A stretch of DNA of 37,105 bases from positions 1 through 37,105 of the forward strand of contig NZ_JAHAMK010000023.1 in NCBI RefSeq assembly GCF_018383585.1, given 5' to 3'. Under the pieces are notes generated by a model that was not told the origin of the DNA, ran no database searches, and saw nothing but the letters and a program-made list of their open reading frames with translations. Both the position numbers and the translations under genes were made by a program. Source of the DNA: Microvirga sp. 3-52 (lineage in GTDB: Bacteria > Pseudomonadota > Alphaproteobacteria > Rhizobiales > Beijerinckiaceae). Positions 24,897-32,018 of the stretch are shown piece after piece. Each line of letters starts with the position of its first letter. Within the stretch, counting starts at the first letter, position 1.

Positions 24897-25682
24897 ATGA
24901 CCCTGAAGAAACTGGGCCTCGCCGCCCTCCTCTCCTTTGCCGCCCTGCCCGCTCTCGCGCAGACGCAGACCATCCGCATCGGCGCCACGCCCGGCCCGCA
25001 TGCGCAGATCCTCGAAGCCGTGAAGCCGATCGCCGCCAAGAAGGGCCTCGATATCAAGATCCTCGAGTTCTCTGACTACGTGGTGCCGAACACGGCTCTG
25101 GCCGGTGGCGACATCGAGGCCAACTCGTTCCAGAACCAGCCCTATCTCGACAATCAGGTCGCCGACCGCGGCTTCAAGATCGAGAGCGTCGCACTCACCG
25201 TGAATTTCCCGATCGGCATCTACTCGAGGAAGCACAAGAGCCTCGAGGCGCTGCCGAACGGGGCGACGATTTCGATCCCCAACGACCCGACCAACGGCGG
25301 CCGCGCGCTCATTCTTCTGCAGGATAAGGGCCTCATCAAGCTGAAGGAAGGCACGGGCTACAAGCCGACGCCGCTCGATGTCACGGACAATCCGAAGAAG
25401 ATCAAGTTCGTCGAGATCGAAGCCGCTCAGGGACCACGCGTGCTCGACGACGTCGATGCCGCTGTCATCAACACCAACTACGCGACATCGGGCGGCCTGG
25501 ATCCGGTGAAGGACCCGATCGCCCGCGAGAATCCGAAAGGTCCTTATGTGAACCTCATCGCGGTGCGCAGCGAGGACAAGAACAAGCCCTGGGTGAAGGC
25601 CCTCGTCGAGTCCTACCACACGCCCGAGGTGAAGCAGTTCATCGAGGAGAAGTTCAAAGGCTCCGTGCTCACCAGCTGGTAA
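24897..25682 (+). CDS. metQ: Methionine-binding protein MetQ (NlpA family)
   Basis: Substrate-binding subunit of the MetNIQ system, 261 residues, NlpA/lipoprotein-9 family. The first 21 residues are a signal peptide ending ALPALA-QT. There is no lipobox cysteine, so it should be a soluble periplasmic protein, unlike the lipidated E. coli MetQ. Family segments: IRIGATPGPHAQIL, VPNTALAGGDIEANSFQNQPYL, PIGIYSRKHKSL, ISIPNDPTNGGRALILLQ, and AAVINTNYA. AAGGAG lies about nine bases before the ATG. It is the last gene of metN-metI-metQ, closed by a strong terminator at 25707. Confidence 0.96.
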   Translation: MTLKKLGLAALLSFAALPALAQTQTIRIGATPGPHAQILEAVKPIAAKKGLDIKILEFSDYVVPNTALAGGDIEANSFQNQPYLDNQVADRGFKIESVALTVNFPIGIYSRKHKSLEALPNGATISIPNDPTNGGRALILLQDKGLIKLKEGTGYKPTPLDVTDNPKKIKFVEIEAAQGPRVLDDVDAAVINTNYATSGGLDPVKDPIARENPKGPYVNLIAVRSEDKNKPWVKALVESYHTPEVKQFIEEKFKGSVLTSW

Positions 25683-25706
25683 GCGACGCATTCCTTCCGC
25701 ATCCGA

Positions 25707-25734
25707 AGGCCGGGCTTAGAGCCCGGCCTTTTTC
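25707..25734 (+). terminator. Rho-independent terminator of metNIQ
   Basis: AAGGCCGGGCT and AGCCCGGCCTT make an 11-bp stem with a TAG loop, followed by TTTCG as part of a five-T run (25730-25734). It starts 24 bases after metQ. Confidence 0.92.
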
Positions 25735-25792
25735 GTATGGAGCCCTCGGCATCCAACCCTGAATCGAGACTGGAAGTTCAACCAAGGCCGCC

Positions 25793-25821
25793 TTGACAAA
25801 GAGCCGGCTAAGCTTCCTCAT
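25793..25821 (+). promoter_or_regulatory. Possible promoter for the Fe-type binding protein gene
   Basis: A perfect TTGACA (25793-25798) lies 89 bases before the start codon. At a 17-base spacing the -10 hexamer would be CCTCAT, a poor match to TATAAT, so only the -35 is convincing. Confidence 0.35.
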
Positions 25822-25887
25822 CGGACAGTCCTAAAGGCAGAACCGAAAGTCGGGCCCATGCAGCCCGATCTCTCAGGAGGAAATCTC

Positions 25888-26916
25888 ATGCGATTGTCAC
25901 TGCTGGGCCTGGCTCTCACGACGACACTCTGCGCGCCCCCCCTCGTCGCTCATGCTCAGGCGCCGATCACTATCTATTGCTCCATTCTCGAAGAACAGTG
26001 CCGGGCGGGCGTTGCGGCCTTCGAGAAGGCCACGGGTGCGAAGGCCACGATGGTGCGCAAGAGCACCGGCGAAACCCTGGCGCAGATCCGGGCTGAAGCA
26101 TCGAATCCGCGCGCCGATGTCTGGTGGGGTGGACCTGGCGATTCCCACATCCAGGCGGCCGAGGAAGGGCTGACGGTCGAATACAAGTCGCCCAAGCTGC
26201 CGGAGTTGCACGATTGGGCCCAGCGCTTCGCCCAGCAGGCCGGGTATCGTGCGACGGGAACCTATCTCGGCGCGCTCGGGATCGGCTACAACACGAAAGT
26301 GCTTGAAAGCCGCGGCCTGCCGGAACCGAAGTGCTGGGCGGATCTTCTCGATCCCAAGTACCGTGATGAAGTGCAAGTCTCCGACCCGAACTCGTCGGGC
26401 ACGGCTTATGTCTTCCTGGCTTCGCTCGTCCAGCTGATGGGCGAGGACAAGGCCTTCGATTACATGAAAGGCTTGCACAGGAACGTCAATCAGTACACCA
26501 AGTCGGGAGCCGCACCCGTCAAGGCCGTTGCCTTGGGTGAAACCGGAATCGCCATCGCGTTCATGCACGATATGGTGACGATGATCGCCGATGGGGCTCC
26601 CGTCAAAACCCTCGCGCCCTGCGAGGGCACGGGCTACGAGACCGGTTCGATTTCAGTCGTGAAAGGCGGCAAGAACACGGACATGGCACAAAAGTTCGTA
26701 GACTGGGCCCTCTCGGCCGAGGCCCAGAAGCTGGTGGGCGCGGACCTGAAGATCTATTCCATCGCGTCCAACAAGAGCGCACCCGTCTCGCCGGACGCGC
26801 CGAAGCTCGCGGAAATGAAGCTGATCAACTACGATACCGCCAAATACGGCTCCGTGGCGGAGCGGACGCGCCTGCTCAAGAAGTGGGATGCCGAGGTCAA
26901 GTCGGCCCCGAAATAG
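25888..26916 (+). CDS. Periplasmic substrate-binding protein, Fe(III)/AfuA-FbpA family
   Basis: A 342-residue ABC-type binding protein (COG1840-like). The signal peptide is LLGLALTTTLCAPPLVAHA, cut before QAPITIY. Family segments: ITIYCSILEEQCRAGVAAFEKATG, described as ITIYCSILEEQ and VAAFEKATG; RADVWWGGPGDSHIQAAEEG; GTYLGALGIGYNTKVL; VSDPNSSGTAYVFLASL; and GETGIAIAFMHDM. The start is the ATG at 25888 with AGGAGG eight bases upstream; the GTG/ATG-open frame upstream adds nothing. Members of this group bind ferric iron, phosphonates such as 2-aminoethylphosphonate, or thiamine-like ligands, so the ligand is open. No permease or ATPase is adjacent: it is an orphan, separated from metQ by a strong terminator. 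Confidence 0.88.
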   Translation: MRLSLLGLALTTTLCAPPLVAHAQAPITIYCSILEEQCRAGVAAFEKATGAKATMVRKSTGETLAQIRAEASNPRADVWWGGPGDSHIQAAEEGLTVEYKSPKLPELHDWAQRFAQQAGYRATGTYLGALGIGYNTKVLESRGLPEPKCWADLLDPKYRDEVQVSDPNSSGTAYVFLASLVQLMGEDKAFDYMKGLHRNVNQYTKSGAAPVKAVALGETGIAIAFMHDMVTMIADGAPVKTLAPCEGTGYETGSISVVKGGKNTDMAQKFVDWALSAEAQKLVGADLKIYSIASNKSAPVSPDAPKLAEMKLINYDTAKYGSVAERTRLLKKWDAEVKSAPK

Positions 26917-26940
26917 GCGTGGGCGGACAAGGTCTCATGC

Positions 26941-26967
26941 AGAAGCCGGGCACGACGCCCGGCTTCT
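26941..26967. terminator. Bidirectional terminator between convergent genes
   Basis: AGAAGCCGGGC and GCCCGGCTTCT form an 11-bp stem with an ACGAC loop, between the binding-protein stop (26916) and the flavodoxin-fold gene stop (26980). It can serve both strands. Confidence 0.82.
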
Positions 26968-26979
26968 TGTGCATGTGGC

Positions 26980-28059
26980 CTATTTCTGGCGCGGCTCCTT
27001 GAGGTTTTCACCGGCGGTCACGAGTTCCCCGGAACGCTTCGCGCGGACGGCCTCCAGCAGAGTCCAGGCGGCGTTGCGCACTTCGTCCTGCACGGCCTGA
27101 TCCTGATCGAGTTCCTCGTGGCTGGTGGCATAGGGTTTCCAGTAGCCGATATAGCGGTCGAATTCCGCTGCCCCGCCGGCGGGCACGAGGTCCATGGCGC
27201 GCAGCCAGTCGGAGAGGCTTCGGCGGACGCTTCCCGCGCCCTCGGTATCGCCATGGACGATGACGGAGAAGAGCCTGCCCTCCAGGTGCTTGGGATAATC
27301 CCAGCCCCTCAGCTCGAGCCCCTTCGCGAGATCCGTTTTCTTGCCCTGGGTCGAAGTCGGGTCCGGATTGCCGCCATCGGCGCAGACCAGCCGGTCCATC
27401 ATCAGCTTCAAGGGGGATGAGACCTGATACCAGTTGACGGGGGTGACGATCATCACCCCGTGAGCCTCGACCCAGCGGGGATAGATCTCGTTCATCCAGT
27501 CCTGGGTCTGGCCGAGGGAGTAGTTCGGATAGCAGGAGCAGGGCCAGTGGCACAAAGCGGCGGCCGTCGAGAAGCAGGCCTTGCAGGGATGGATGTGACG
27601 GCCGTACTCGGCGGTGAGACGGCTCAATTCGAGCACTTCGACCTCGGTGTTGCCGGCACTGGCAAGAACCTGATGCGCAATCTCCACGAGGCGATAGCTT
27701 TTGGACATCTCGCCGGGACAGGTAAGTTCGCTGCGGGACGAAGCGGAGACGAGGAGAAAGCGGGCCGGACCCGTCCTGTCCTCGTGCCGCTTCCGCGCAA
27801 GGTCGATCGCCTCCTTCGCGGCGATCCAAGCGACCGCGAGATCGTATTCGGGATCGGCGAACCCTGGACCCGCCTTGCGGGTCTGAGGACTTTTCCGGTG
27901 ATGGCTGTAGGCATCCCAGGCGGCATCGGCGACCCGTTGAAGCTCGCCTCCCAGCGGCTCGAAGGCCGGGTCCTGGAATTGCTGGAGAAACCGTTTCCGG
28001 AACTCACCTTCGTCGAGGGTCGGATCGGGCGTGCCCTTCCGCGCTTCTGGAACGGACAA
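26980..28059 (-). CDS. Flavodoxin-fold NAD(P)H-dependent reductase with Cys cluster
   Basis: A 359-residue protein. Residues about 100-310 form an NADPH-dependent FMN reductase/flavodoxin-like domain: FLLVSASSRSELTCPGEMSK (FMN phosphate loop, 101-120), then VMIVTPVNWYQVSSPLKLMMDR (202-223), where the TPVNWYQVSSPLK part contacts flavin. Between them lies IHPCKACFSTAAALCHWPCSCYP, with cysteines 159, 162, 170, 174 and 176, similar in spirit to the compact Cys motif of iron-sulfur flavoproteins. The first about 95 residues are a helical extension of unknown role. The start is TTG (28059), supported by AGGAG six bases upstream and an in-frame stop just before it. Electron donor and substrate are unknown. 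It is divergent from the aldo/keto reductase gene. Confidence 0.85.
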   Translation of the reverse strand: MSVPEARKGTPDPTLDEGEFRKRFLQQFQDPAFEPLGGELQRVADAAWDAYSHHRKSPQTRKAGPGFADPEYDLAVAWIAAKEAIDLARKRHEDRTGPARFLLVSASSRSELTCPGEMSKSYRLVEIAHQVLASAGNTEVEVLELSRLTAEYGRHIHPCKACFSTAAALCHWPCSCYPNYSLGQTQDWMNEIYPRWVEAHGVMIVTPVNWYQVSSPLKLMMDRLVCADGGNPDPTSTQGKKTDLAKGLELRGWDYPKHLEGRLFSVIVHGDTEGAGSVRRSLSDWLRAMDLVPAGGAAEFDRYIGYWKPYATSHEELDQDQAVQDEVRNAAWTLLEAVRAKRSGELVTAGENLKEPRQK

Positions 28060-28206
28060 GACGAGCTCCTGTTACAAGGAAATGGTGCCAAGCTTGGAAC
28101 GCAGGCTGGCCATGCCGGTTCCGGGATGGCGCTGACCCGAGGCGATCACTATTTGCTTAGCCCGAGTGAGATCTACCTTCCCGCAGCACAATCAATGGAG
28201 CAGTCC

Positions 28207-29034
28207 ATGTCGACCATACCCACGATCCGCCTGAACGATGGAAACGCCATGCCGCAATTTGGCTATGGCGTCTGGCGGGTCTCCAACGAAGAAGCTGCGA
28301 GTGCCATCGGCGAGGCCATCAAGGCGGGCTATCGCTCCATCGATACCGCTGCCATCTACGGCAACGAGGAAGGCGTGGGACAGGCCATCAAGGCCGCGCC
28401 AGTCTCGCGCGATGAGCTCTTCATCACCACGAAAGTCTGGAACGACCGGCACGGCTACGACGAGGCCTTGCGCGCATTCGACGAGAGCCTGGCGCGTCTC
28501 CAGCTCGATCACGTCGATCTCTATCTCATCCACTGGCCCGTCGCGGGCAGCGAGGCCTACCGCGATACGTGGCGTGCCTTGACCAAGCTGAAGCAGGATG
28601 GACGCGCGAAATCCATCGGCGTTTCGAACTTCATGGCAGAGCATCTGCAGCGGCTGATCGACGAGAGCGGCGTGACGCCTTCCGTCAACCAGATCGAACT
28701 GCATCCTCGCTTCCAGCAAAAGGAGCTGCGTGCGTTCCATGCGAGGAACGGGATCACCACGGAGTCCTGGAGTCCGCTTGGGCAAGGCACTCTGATCGCC
28801 GATGAAACTCTTGCCGCAATCGGCCGCAAGTATGGCAAAACACCGGCTCAGGTCATCCTGCGCTGGCACCTCGACAACGGCCTCGTCGTCATTCCGAAAT
28901 CCGTGACGCCTTCCCGCATCCGCGAGAACATCGACGTGTTCGACTTCAAGCTGGATGCAGAGGATATGCGTGCGATCGAAGGCCTCGACGACGCCTCCGG
29001 CCGGGTCGGGCCTGATCCTGCGGTCTTCGGCTGA
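28207..29034 (+). CDS. Aldo/keto reductase (AKR5-like)
   Basis: A 275-residue NADPH-dependent (beta/alpha)8 oxidoreductase that reduces aldehydes or ketones. The catalytic tetrad is complete: D46 and Y51 in YRSIDTAAIYGNEEGVG, K76 in FITTKVWND, and H109 in LYLIHWPV. NADPH-binding parts include SIGVSNFMAEHL, VNQIELHPRFQQ and the C-terminal VVIPKSVTPSRIREN. It resembles 2,5-diketo-D-gluconate reductases, but the substrate is open. I start at the ATG at 28207 because GGAG lies six bases before it; an ATG four codons upstream (28195) overlaps that site. The long frame upstream is an antisense artefact of the flavodoxin-fold gene. Confidence 0.95.
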   Translation: MSTIPTIRLNDGNAMPQFGYGVWRVSNEEAASAIGEAIKAGYRSIDTAAIYGNEEGVGQAIKAAPVSRDELFITTKVWNDRHGYDEALRAFDESLARLQLDHVDLYLIHWPVAGSEAYRDTWRALTKLKQDGRAKSIGVSNFMAEHLQRLIDESGVTPSVNQIELHPRFQQKELRAFHARNGITTESWSPLGQGTLIADETLAAIGRKYGKTPAQVILRWHLDNGLVVIPKSVTPSRIRENIDVFDFKLDAEDMRAIEGLDDASGRVGPDPAVFG

Positions 29035-29048
29035 CGATCGCCATGAAT

Positions 29049-29082
29049 GCTACAGGCGGCCCTTCGCGGGGTCGCCTGTAGC
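29049..29082. terminator. Hairpin overlapping the anti-sigma 3' end
   Basis: GCTACAGGCG and CGCCTGTAGC form a 10-bp perfect stem with a 14-nt GC-rich loop. Its left arm holds the anti-sigma stop codon (CTA on the plus strand), so the stem lies mostly inside that gene. It could terminate the convergent aldo/keto reductase transcript (stop 29034). T-runs are absent. Confidence 0.55.
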
Positions 29083-29856
29083 CTCGAACTGCTTATAGAT
29101 CGCTTCGGCAATCGGCAGGAGCTGCGTTCGATCCGCCTTCGCCGAGACGACGTAAGACAGTCCCTTATCGATCCAGGAGAATGCGGACACACCGCCCTTC
29201 TCTTCGAAGCGGAAGGATGTCTGCGCCTCGTTTCCCCCCGAGCGGGCATAGAGCGTGAGACGGCTGCCCCCCGCATCCTCGTACATGAATTGAGCGGCGG
29301 CTTCGCCGCCGTCGGGCAGCAAGCGACCACCGATGAGATGATAGCCCTGGGCATTCAGGTTCGGTGCGGTCAGCGGCTTGCCCACGCGGCGCGACAGCCA
29401 TTGTACGAGATGCGCCTCCTGATCGGCGGGAACTTCCACAGGGTGCAACCGCTCGCCGACATAGATGCGATGCGCCGCAATGGCGTTGTCGGCAACGCTC
29501 ATAGCCTCAGCCTGCATCGGCTGGCGGGAAGCCCACCACACTCCACCCCAGGTCCCAAGGATTCCGCCGATGGCGAGCCATGCCAACGCGGCGTAAGCAG
29601 CGGGACGGGCCAGCGGGGAACGGCGTCGGGCGGCAACGAGATTGGCAATGCGCAGGCGTGAAGGAATGGGCTCCTGAGCCTTGAAGGCGAGCCGCATGCG
29701 CAAGGCGTCGCGGTGCGCGATCTCGCGCTCGACCTGTTCGGCCGTTGCCGGATGATCGGTGAGATACGCCTTCACCGCCTCGAGCCGCGAAGGCGAGAGC
29801 CTCTCGTCGACATAAGCCTGCAGATCGTCTTCTCCGATGGGTCGCTCGCCCGTCAC
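29050..29856 (-). CDS. Transmembrane anti-sigma factor
   Basis: A 268-residue membrane protein following the ECF sigma gene. The N-terminal cytoplasmic part (1-80) has the helical anti-sigma layout DDLQAYVDERLSPSRLEAVKAYL...HPATAEQVEREI. A single membrane helix is at about 87-108 (AAYAALAWLAIGGILGTWGGVWW), and the rest is periplasmic (about 110-268). The whole protein has no cysteine, so it lacks the HxxxCxxC zinc motif of ZAS-type anti-sigmas; redox sensing by thiols is excluded. The usual model is that the N-terminal domain sequesters the sigma factor until a periplasmic signal releases it. It starts with GTG and overlaps the sigma stop as GTGA, so the pair is translationally coupled. Confidence 0.9.
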   Translation of the reverse strand: MTGERPIGEDDLQAYVDERLSPSRLEAVKAYLTDHPATAEQVEREIAHRDALRMRLAFKAQEPIPSRLRIANLVAARRRSPLARPAAYAALAWLAIGGILGTWGGVWWASRQPMQAEAMSVADNAIAAHRIYVGERLHPVEVPADQEAHLVQWLSRRVGKPLTAPNLNAQGYHLIGGRLLPDGGEAAAQFMYEDAGGSRLTLYARSGGNEAQTSFRFEEKGGVSAFSWIDKGLSYVVSAKADRTQLLPIAEAIYKQFEATGDPAKGRL

Positions 29857-30365
29857 TTCACTCTCCTCAAGGCGGTGCTGCGCCTGGCCTCCATGAACTC
29901 TCGCAAGCGTGCCCGCGCCCGGCTTAAGCGTGACATCACCGTACCGAGCGGGATGTCCAGCACCCGCGCCGCCTGCTCGTAGGACAGGTCCTCGACTCCG
30001 ACCAGCAACAGGATGGAGCGCTGCTCCTCCGGCAAGGCATCGAGGCCCTTCAGAACGTCGTGCAGACCGGCATGGCTCTCAGGGCTCATCCCGGGCGCGG
30101 GAACATCGTTCAGGGCTTCCTCTCCCACGTGGGTGCCGCGCGCCTTGCGCCGGCGCAGTCCGTTGATGAACAGGTTGCGCTGGATGGCGAAGAGCCAGGC
30201 TCTCAGATCGCCGTCGCGTCGCTGATTCCAGCGGCTGATCGCACGCTCCAGAGTGTCCTGGACGAGATCGTCCGCCGCTTCGCAATCGCGCAGAAGGGCC
30301 CAGGCGTAGCGGCGCAAGCCCGGGATCTGCGGCTCGAGAAGGGAAGCGATCTCGTCCAAGGTCAA
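29853..30365 (-). CDS. ECF-type RNA polymerase sigma factor
   Basis: A 170-residue extracytoplasmic-function sigma factor. Region 2 (about 12-75): LRRYAWALLRDCEAADDLVQDTLERAISRW and LRAWLFAIQRNLFINGLRRRK, with the DLVQDT -10-recognition helix. Region 4 (about 105-160): LDALPEEQRSILLLVGVEDLSYEQAARVL and DIPLGTVMSRLSRARARL, the -35 helix-turn-helix. The start is TTG at 30365, forced by an in-frame stop two codons upstream; its ribosome site is weak. It directly precedes the membrane anti-sigma gene. COG4315 and exported VOC genes lie upstream on the same strand and are candidate targets by position only. Confidence 0.95.
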   Translation of the reverse strand: MTLDEIASLLEPQIPGLRRYAWALLRDCEAADDLVQDTLERAISRWNQRRDGDLRAWLFAIQRNLFINGLRRRKARGTHVGEEALNDVPAPGMSPESHAGLHDVLKGLDALPEEQRSILLLVGVEDLSYEQAARVLDIPLGTVMSRLSRARARLREFMEARRSTALRRVK

Positions 30366-30420
30366 TTCTCACGCATCAGGCATCATTCAACGATGAACCT
30401 GCTCGTCCCACAAGCCCAGG

Positions 30421-30459
30421 GCATCGGCTCAAAAGTGGAAACCCCTTTTCGCGCGATGC
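30421..30459. repeat. Second repeat family, decayed hairpin copy
   Basis: GCATCGGCTCAAAAGTGG (30421-30438), loop AAA, then CCCCTTTTCGCGCGATGC (30442-30459). It has the same 18/3/18 layout as the 13521 hairpin and shares GCATCGG and CAAAAGTGG, but several pairs are lost. It ends one base before the stop of the COG4315 gene and may serve as its terminator. Confidence 0.65.
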
Positions 30460-30460
30460 G

Positions 30461-30847
30461 CTACGGCGCAGCAATATGCCAGACGTTGTTGACGCCATCG
30501 CCCGTGACTTCACCGGGTTTGGCGTCCTTGACCCAGAGATAGAGCGGCTTGCCCTTGTAGGCCCATTGCTTGGAACCGTCATCGCGGGTCACCACGCTCC
30601 AGTCGCCCGATGCGGCGGCACCGCCGGCCGCCATGAGCGGCGGCCAGTTCTGGGCGCATTGGCCGTTGCAGGCCGACTTGCCCGTCGTGTCGCGGTCAAA
30701 GGTGTAGAGAGTCATGCCCTTGGCGTCGACGAGAGCCTTGCCCTTGCTCGTATCCGCCACCTTCGCAGGGGCTGCGGTCTGCGCGAGAGCGGCGGATGCG
30801 GCGACGAGGGCTCCGGTCAGAATGGCGTGACGCAGAAACAGCTTCAT
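30461..30847 (-). CDS. Exported COG4315-family protein (Lipoprotein_15 repeats)
   Basis: A 128-residue secreted protein with a signal peptide (AILTGALVAASAALA, cut before QTAAP) and no lipobox cysteine. The mature part has the two-fold PF03640-type repeat: MTLYTFDRDTTGKSACNGQCAQNWPPL (written here as MTLYTFDRDTTGKSACNGQC and AQNWPPL), and KGKPLYLWVKDAKPGEVTGDGVNNVWH, abbreviated KPLYLWVKDAKPGEV. Two cysteines in NGQC probably form a disulfide. The family has no known function. The start at 30847 has AGGAGG seven bases upstream; a much longer open frame to 31102 overlaps the VOC gene and is rejected. It lies between the VOC and sigma-factor genes. Confidence 0.88.
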   Translation of the reverse strand: MKLFLRHAILTGALVAASAALAQTAAPAKVADTSKGKALVDAKGMTLYTFDRDTTGKSACNGQCAQNWPPLMAAGGAAASGDWSVVTRDDGSKQWAYKGKPLYLWVKDAKPGEVTGDGVNNVWHIAAP

Positions 30848-30929
30848 GGGTGTCCTCCTGAGGTCGATGATGACCACCCCTCCAAGACACGCCACGCCTG
30901 ACATTATTCCCGGCACCAAGAAAATTTCG

Positions 30930-31469
30930 TCACCGCCCCATCGCGTTGAAGCCGTTCTCGTCGATAGGCTCGCGCAGCTCGATGCGATGGCGGCCGTTGT
31001 CGCGGATCTGCGCGGTGCGATAGCGGCCGTCGAGCTCGTCCTCGGGATTTTGGAGAATCTCGACGCCTGCCTTCCGCAGGCGCTCGATCTCCTTGTCCAC
31101 ATCGGGGACGAGAAAACTGACCACGGGAGCCTTGGTCACCTGAACGGCCGCAGTCGTATTGGGCTCCGACGGCAGGATGTGATCGACCTCGGTGATTTCC
31201 AGCAGGAAGCCGCTCCGCTCCAGCACGGCCCGGCGCCCGGGAACGAGGCTCTGACTGCCGATCAGCCGAAACCCGAGCTTGTCCTGGTACCAACGCACGC
31301 TCTCATCGAAATCCGGCGTGCGGATGGAGGTGGAACTGGAGCGCGAGGGTGATGCCGACTGTGCCTGCGCTGGAGAACACTCCGCCACGTGAACGGCTGC
31401 GAGGCCGGCGAGAAGGCCGGCAAGAATGCTGCGCCGCAGGATGGTCAAGGCAGAGGAGCTTTGTTTCAC
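30930..31469 (-). CDS. Exported VOC (glyoxalase-fold) protein
   Basis: A 179-residue protein with an N-terminal export signal. TILRRSILAGLLAGLAAV has the twin arginine followed by a hydrophobic core, which resembles a Tat signal. Cleavage is likely after AQA near residue 37. The mature domain is one VOC module: IRTPDFDESVRWYQDKLGFRLI, then FLLEITEVDHILP, PVVSFLVPDVDKEIERLRKAGV and DNGRHRIELREP. The family usually binds a metal through His/Glu; E residues in LLEI and ELRE are candidates. VOC enzymes are normally cytoplasmic, so export is unusual. It starts with GTG at 31469 after GAGGGA. COG4315 follows after 82 bases on the same strand. No substrate can be named. Confidence 0.83.
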   Translation of the reverse strand: MKQSSSALTILRRSILAGLLAGLAAVHVAECSPAQAQSASPSRSSSTSIRTPDFDESVRWYQDKLGFRLIGSQSLVPGRRAVLERSGFLLEITEVDHILPSEPNTTAAVQVTKAPVVSFLVPDVDKEIERLRKAGVEILQNPEDELDGRYRTAQIRDNGRHRIELREPIDENGFNAMGR

Positions 31470-31547
31470 GGGTAATCCCTCGTCGGCCGCCGGAACTTAG
31501 CCGTCTTCTCTCATGAACGCCCTTCAGTCCAGTTCGTTCTTCGAGCC

Positions 31548-31994
31548 TCAGGTATTCTCCGACTGCAACAGCTTGAGCAGCAGGGCCGATAGCTGTCCTG
31601 CCTCCTTCTCCCCGAGCCTCTCTCCGAAGAACCGGTTGATGGCAGCGCCGTAGACGGTCCACATGCGCTCCTGCAGCGCCCGCCCCGCTCCGGTGATCTC
31701 GACCAGCTGACGCCGCTTGTCTCCGGGAAAGGGGATGCGCCGCACCAATCCTTCGACCTCCATGCGGTCGAGAAGCCTCGAGAGGTTGTACTGCTCGAAC
31801 AGCACCGCCTCCTCGATTTGGCGCGGGGTGAGCCGTCCGTTGGGCCCGCGCTTGAGCTCCAGCAGCACGTCGTACCAGTGCAGGGACGGGAATCCGGCGC
31901 CCTTGAGCTCCGCCTCGATGCGCCCCACCACCGTGCGCTCGGCGCGGATCAGGCGTCCCCAGGCCTTGATGACAGCGGCAGACGGTTCTTGCAT
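31548..31994 (-). CDS. MarR-family transcriptional regulator
   Basis: A 148-residue winged-helix repressor. The dimerisation helices are at both ends; the DNA-binding region is about residues 38-105 (LTPRQIEEAVLFEQYNLSRLLDRM as the recognition helix area, and the wing RIPFPGDKRRQLVEIT). It has no cysteine, so it must sense its signal by a bound ligand, not a thiol switch. I choose the ATG at 31994. The frame extends 18 codons further to 32048, but those codons run through ATGCAAGTGCAT and part of ATGCATTTGCAT operator repeats, so the extension is not likely to be protein. The divergent doxX-gst pair is the obvious target, with autoregulation. The VOC gene follows 78 bases downstream. Confidence 0.93.
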   Translation of the reverse strand: MQEPSAAVIKAWGRLIRAERTVVGRIEAELKGAGFPSLHWYDVLLELKRGPNGRLTPRQIEEAVLFEQYNLSRLLDRMEVEGLVRRIPFPGDKRRQLVEITGAGRALQERMWTVYGAAINRFFGERLGEKEAGQLSALLLKLLQSENT

Positions 31995-32018
31995 CGGGGC
32001 AAACCTTCGCTGGTTTCT

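Noticed and set aside
27460..28206. N-terminal extension of the aldo/keto reductase frame
   Set aside because: The 249 extra codons are antisense to the flavodoxin-fold gene, and GGAG before 28207 marks the true start.
30848..31102. Longer start for the COG4315 protein
   Set aside because: It would overlap the VOC gene in another frame, while a perfect AGGAGG and a signal peptide are found at the ATG at 30847.
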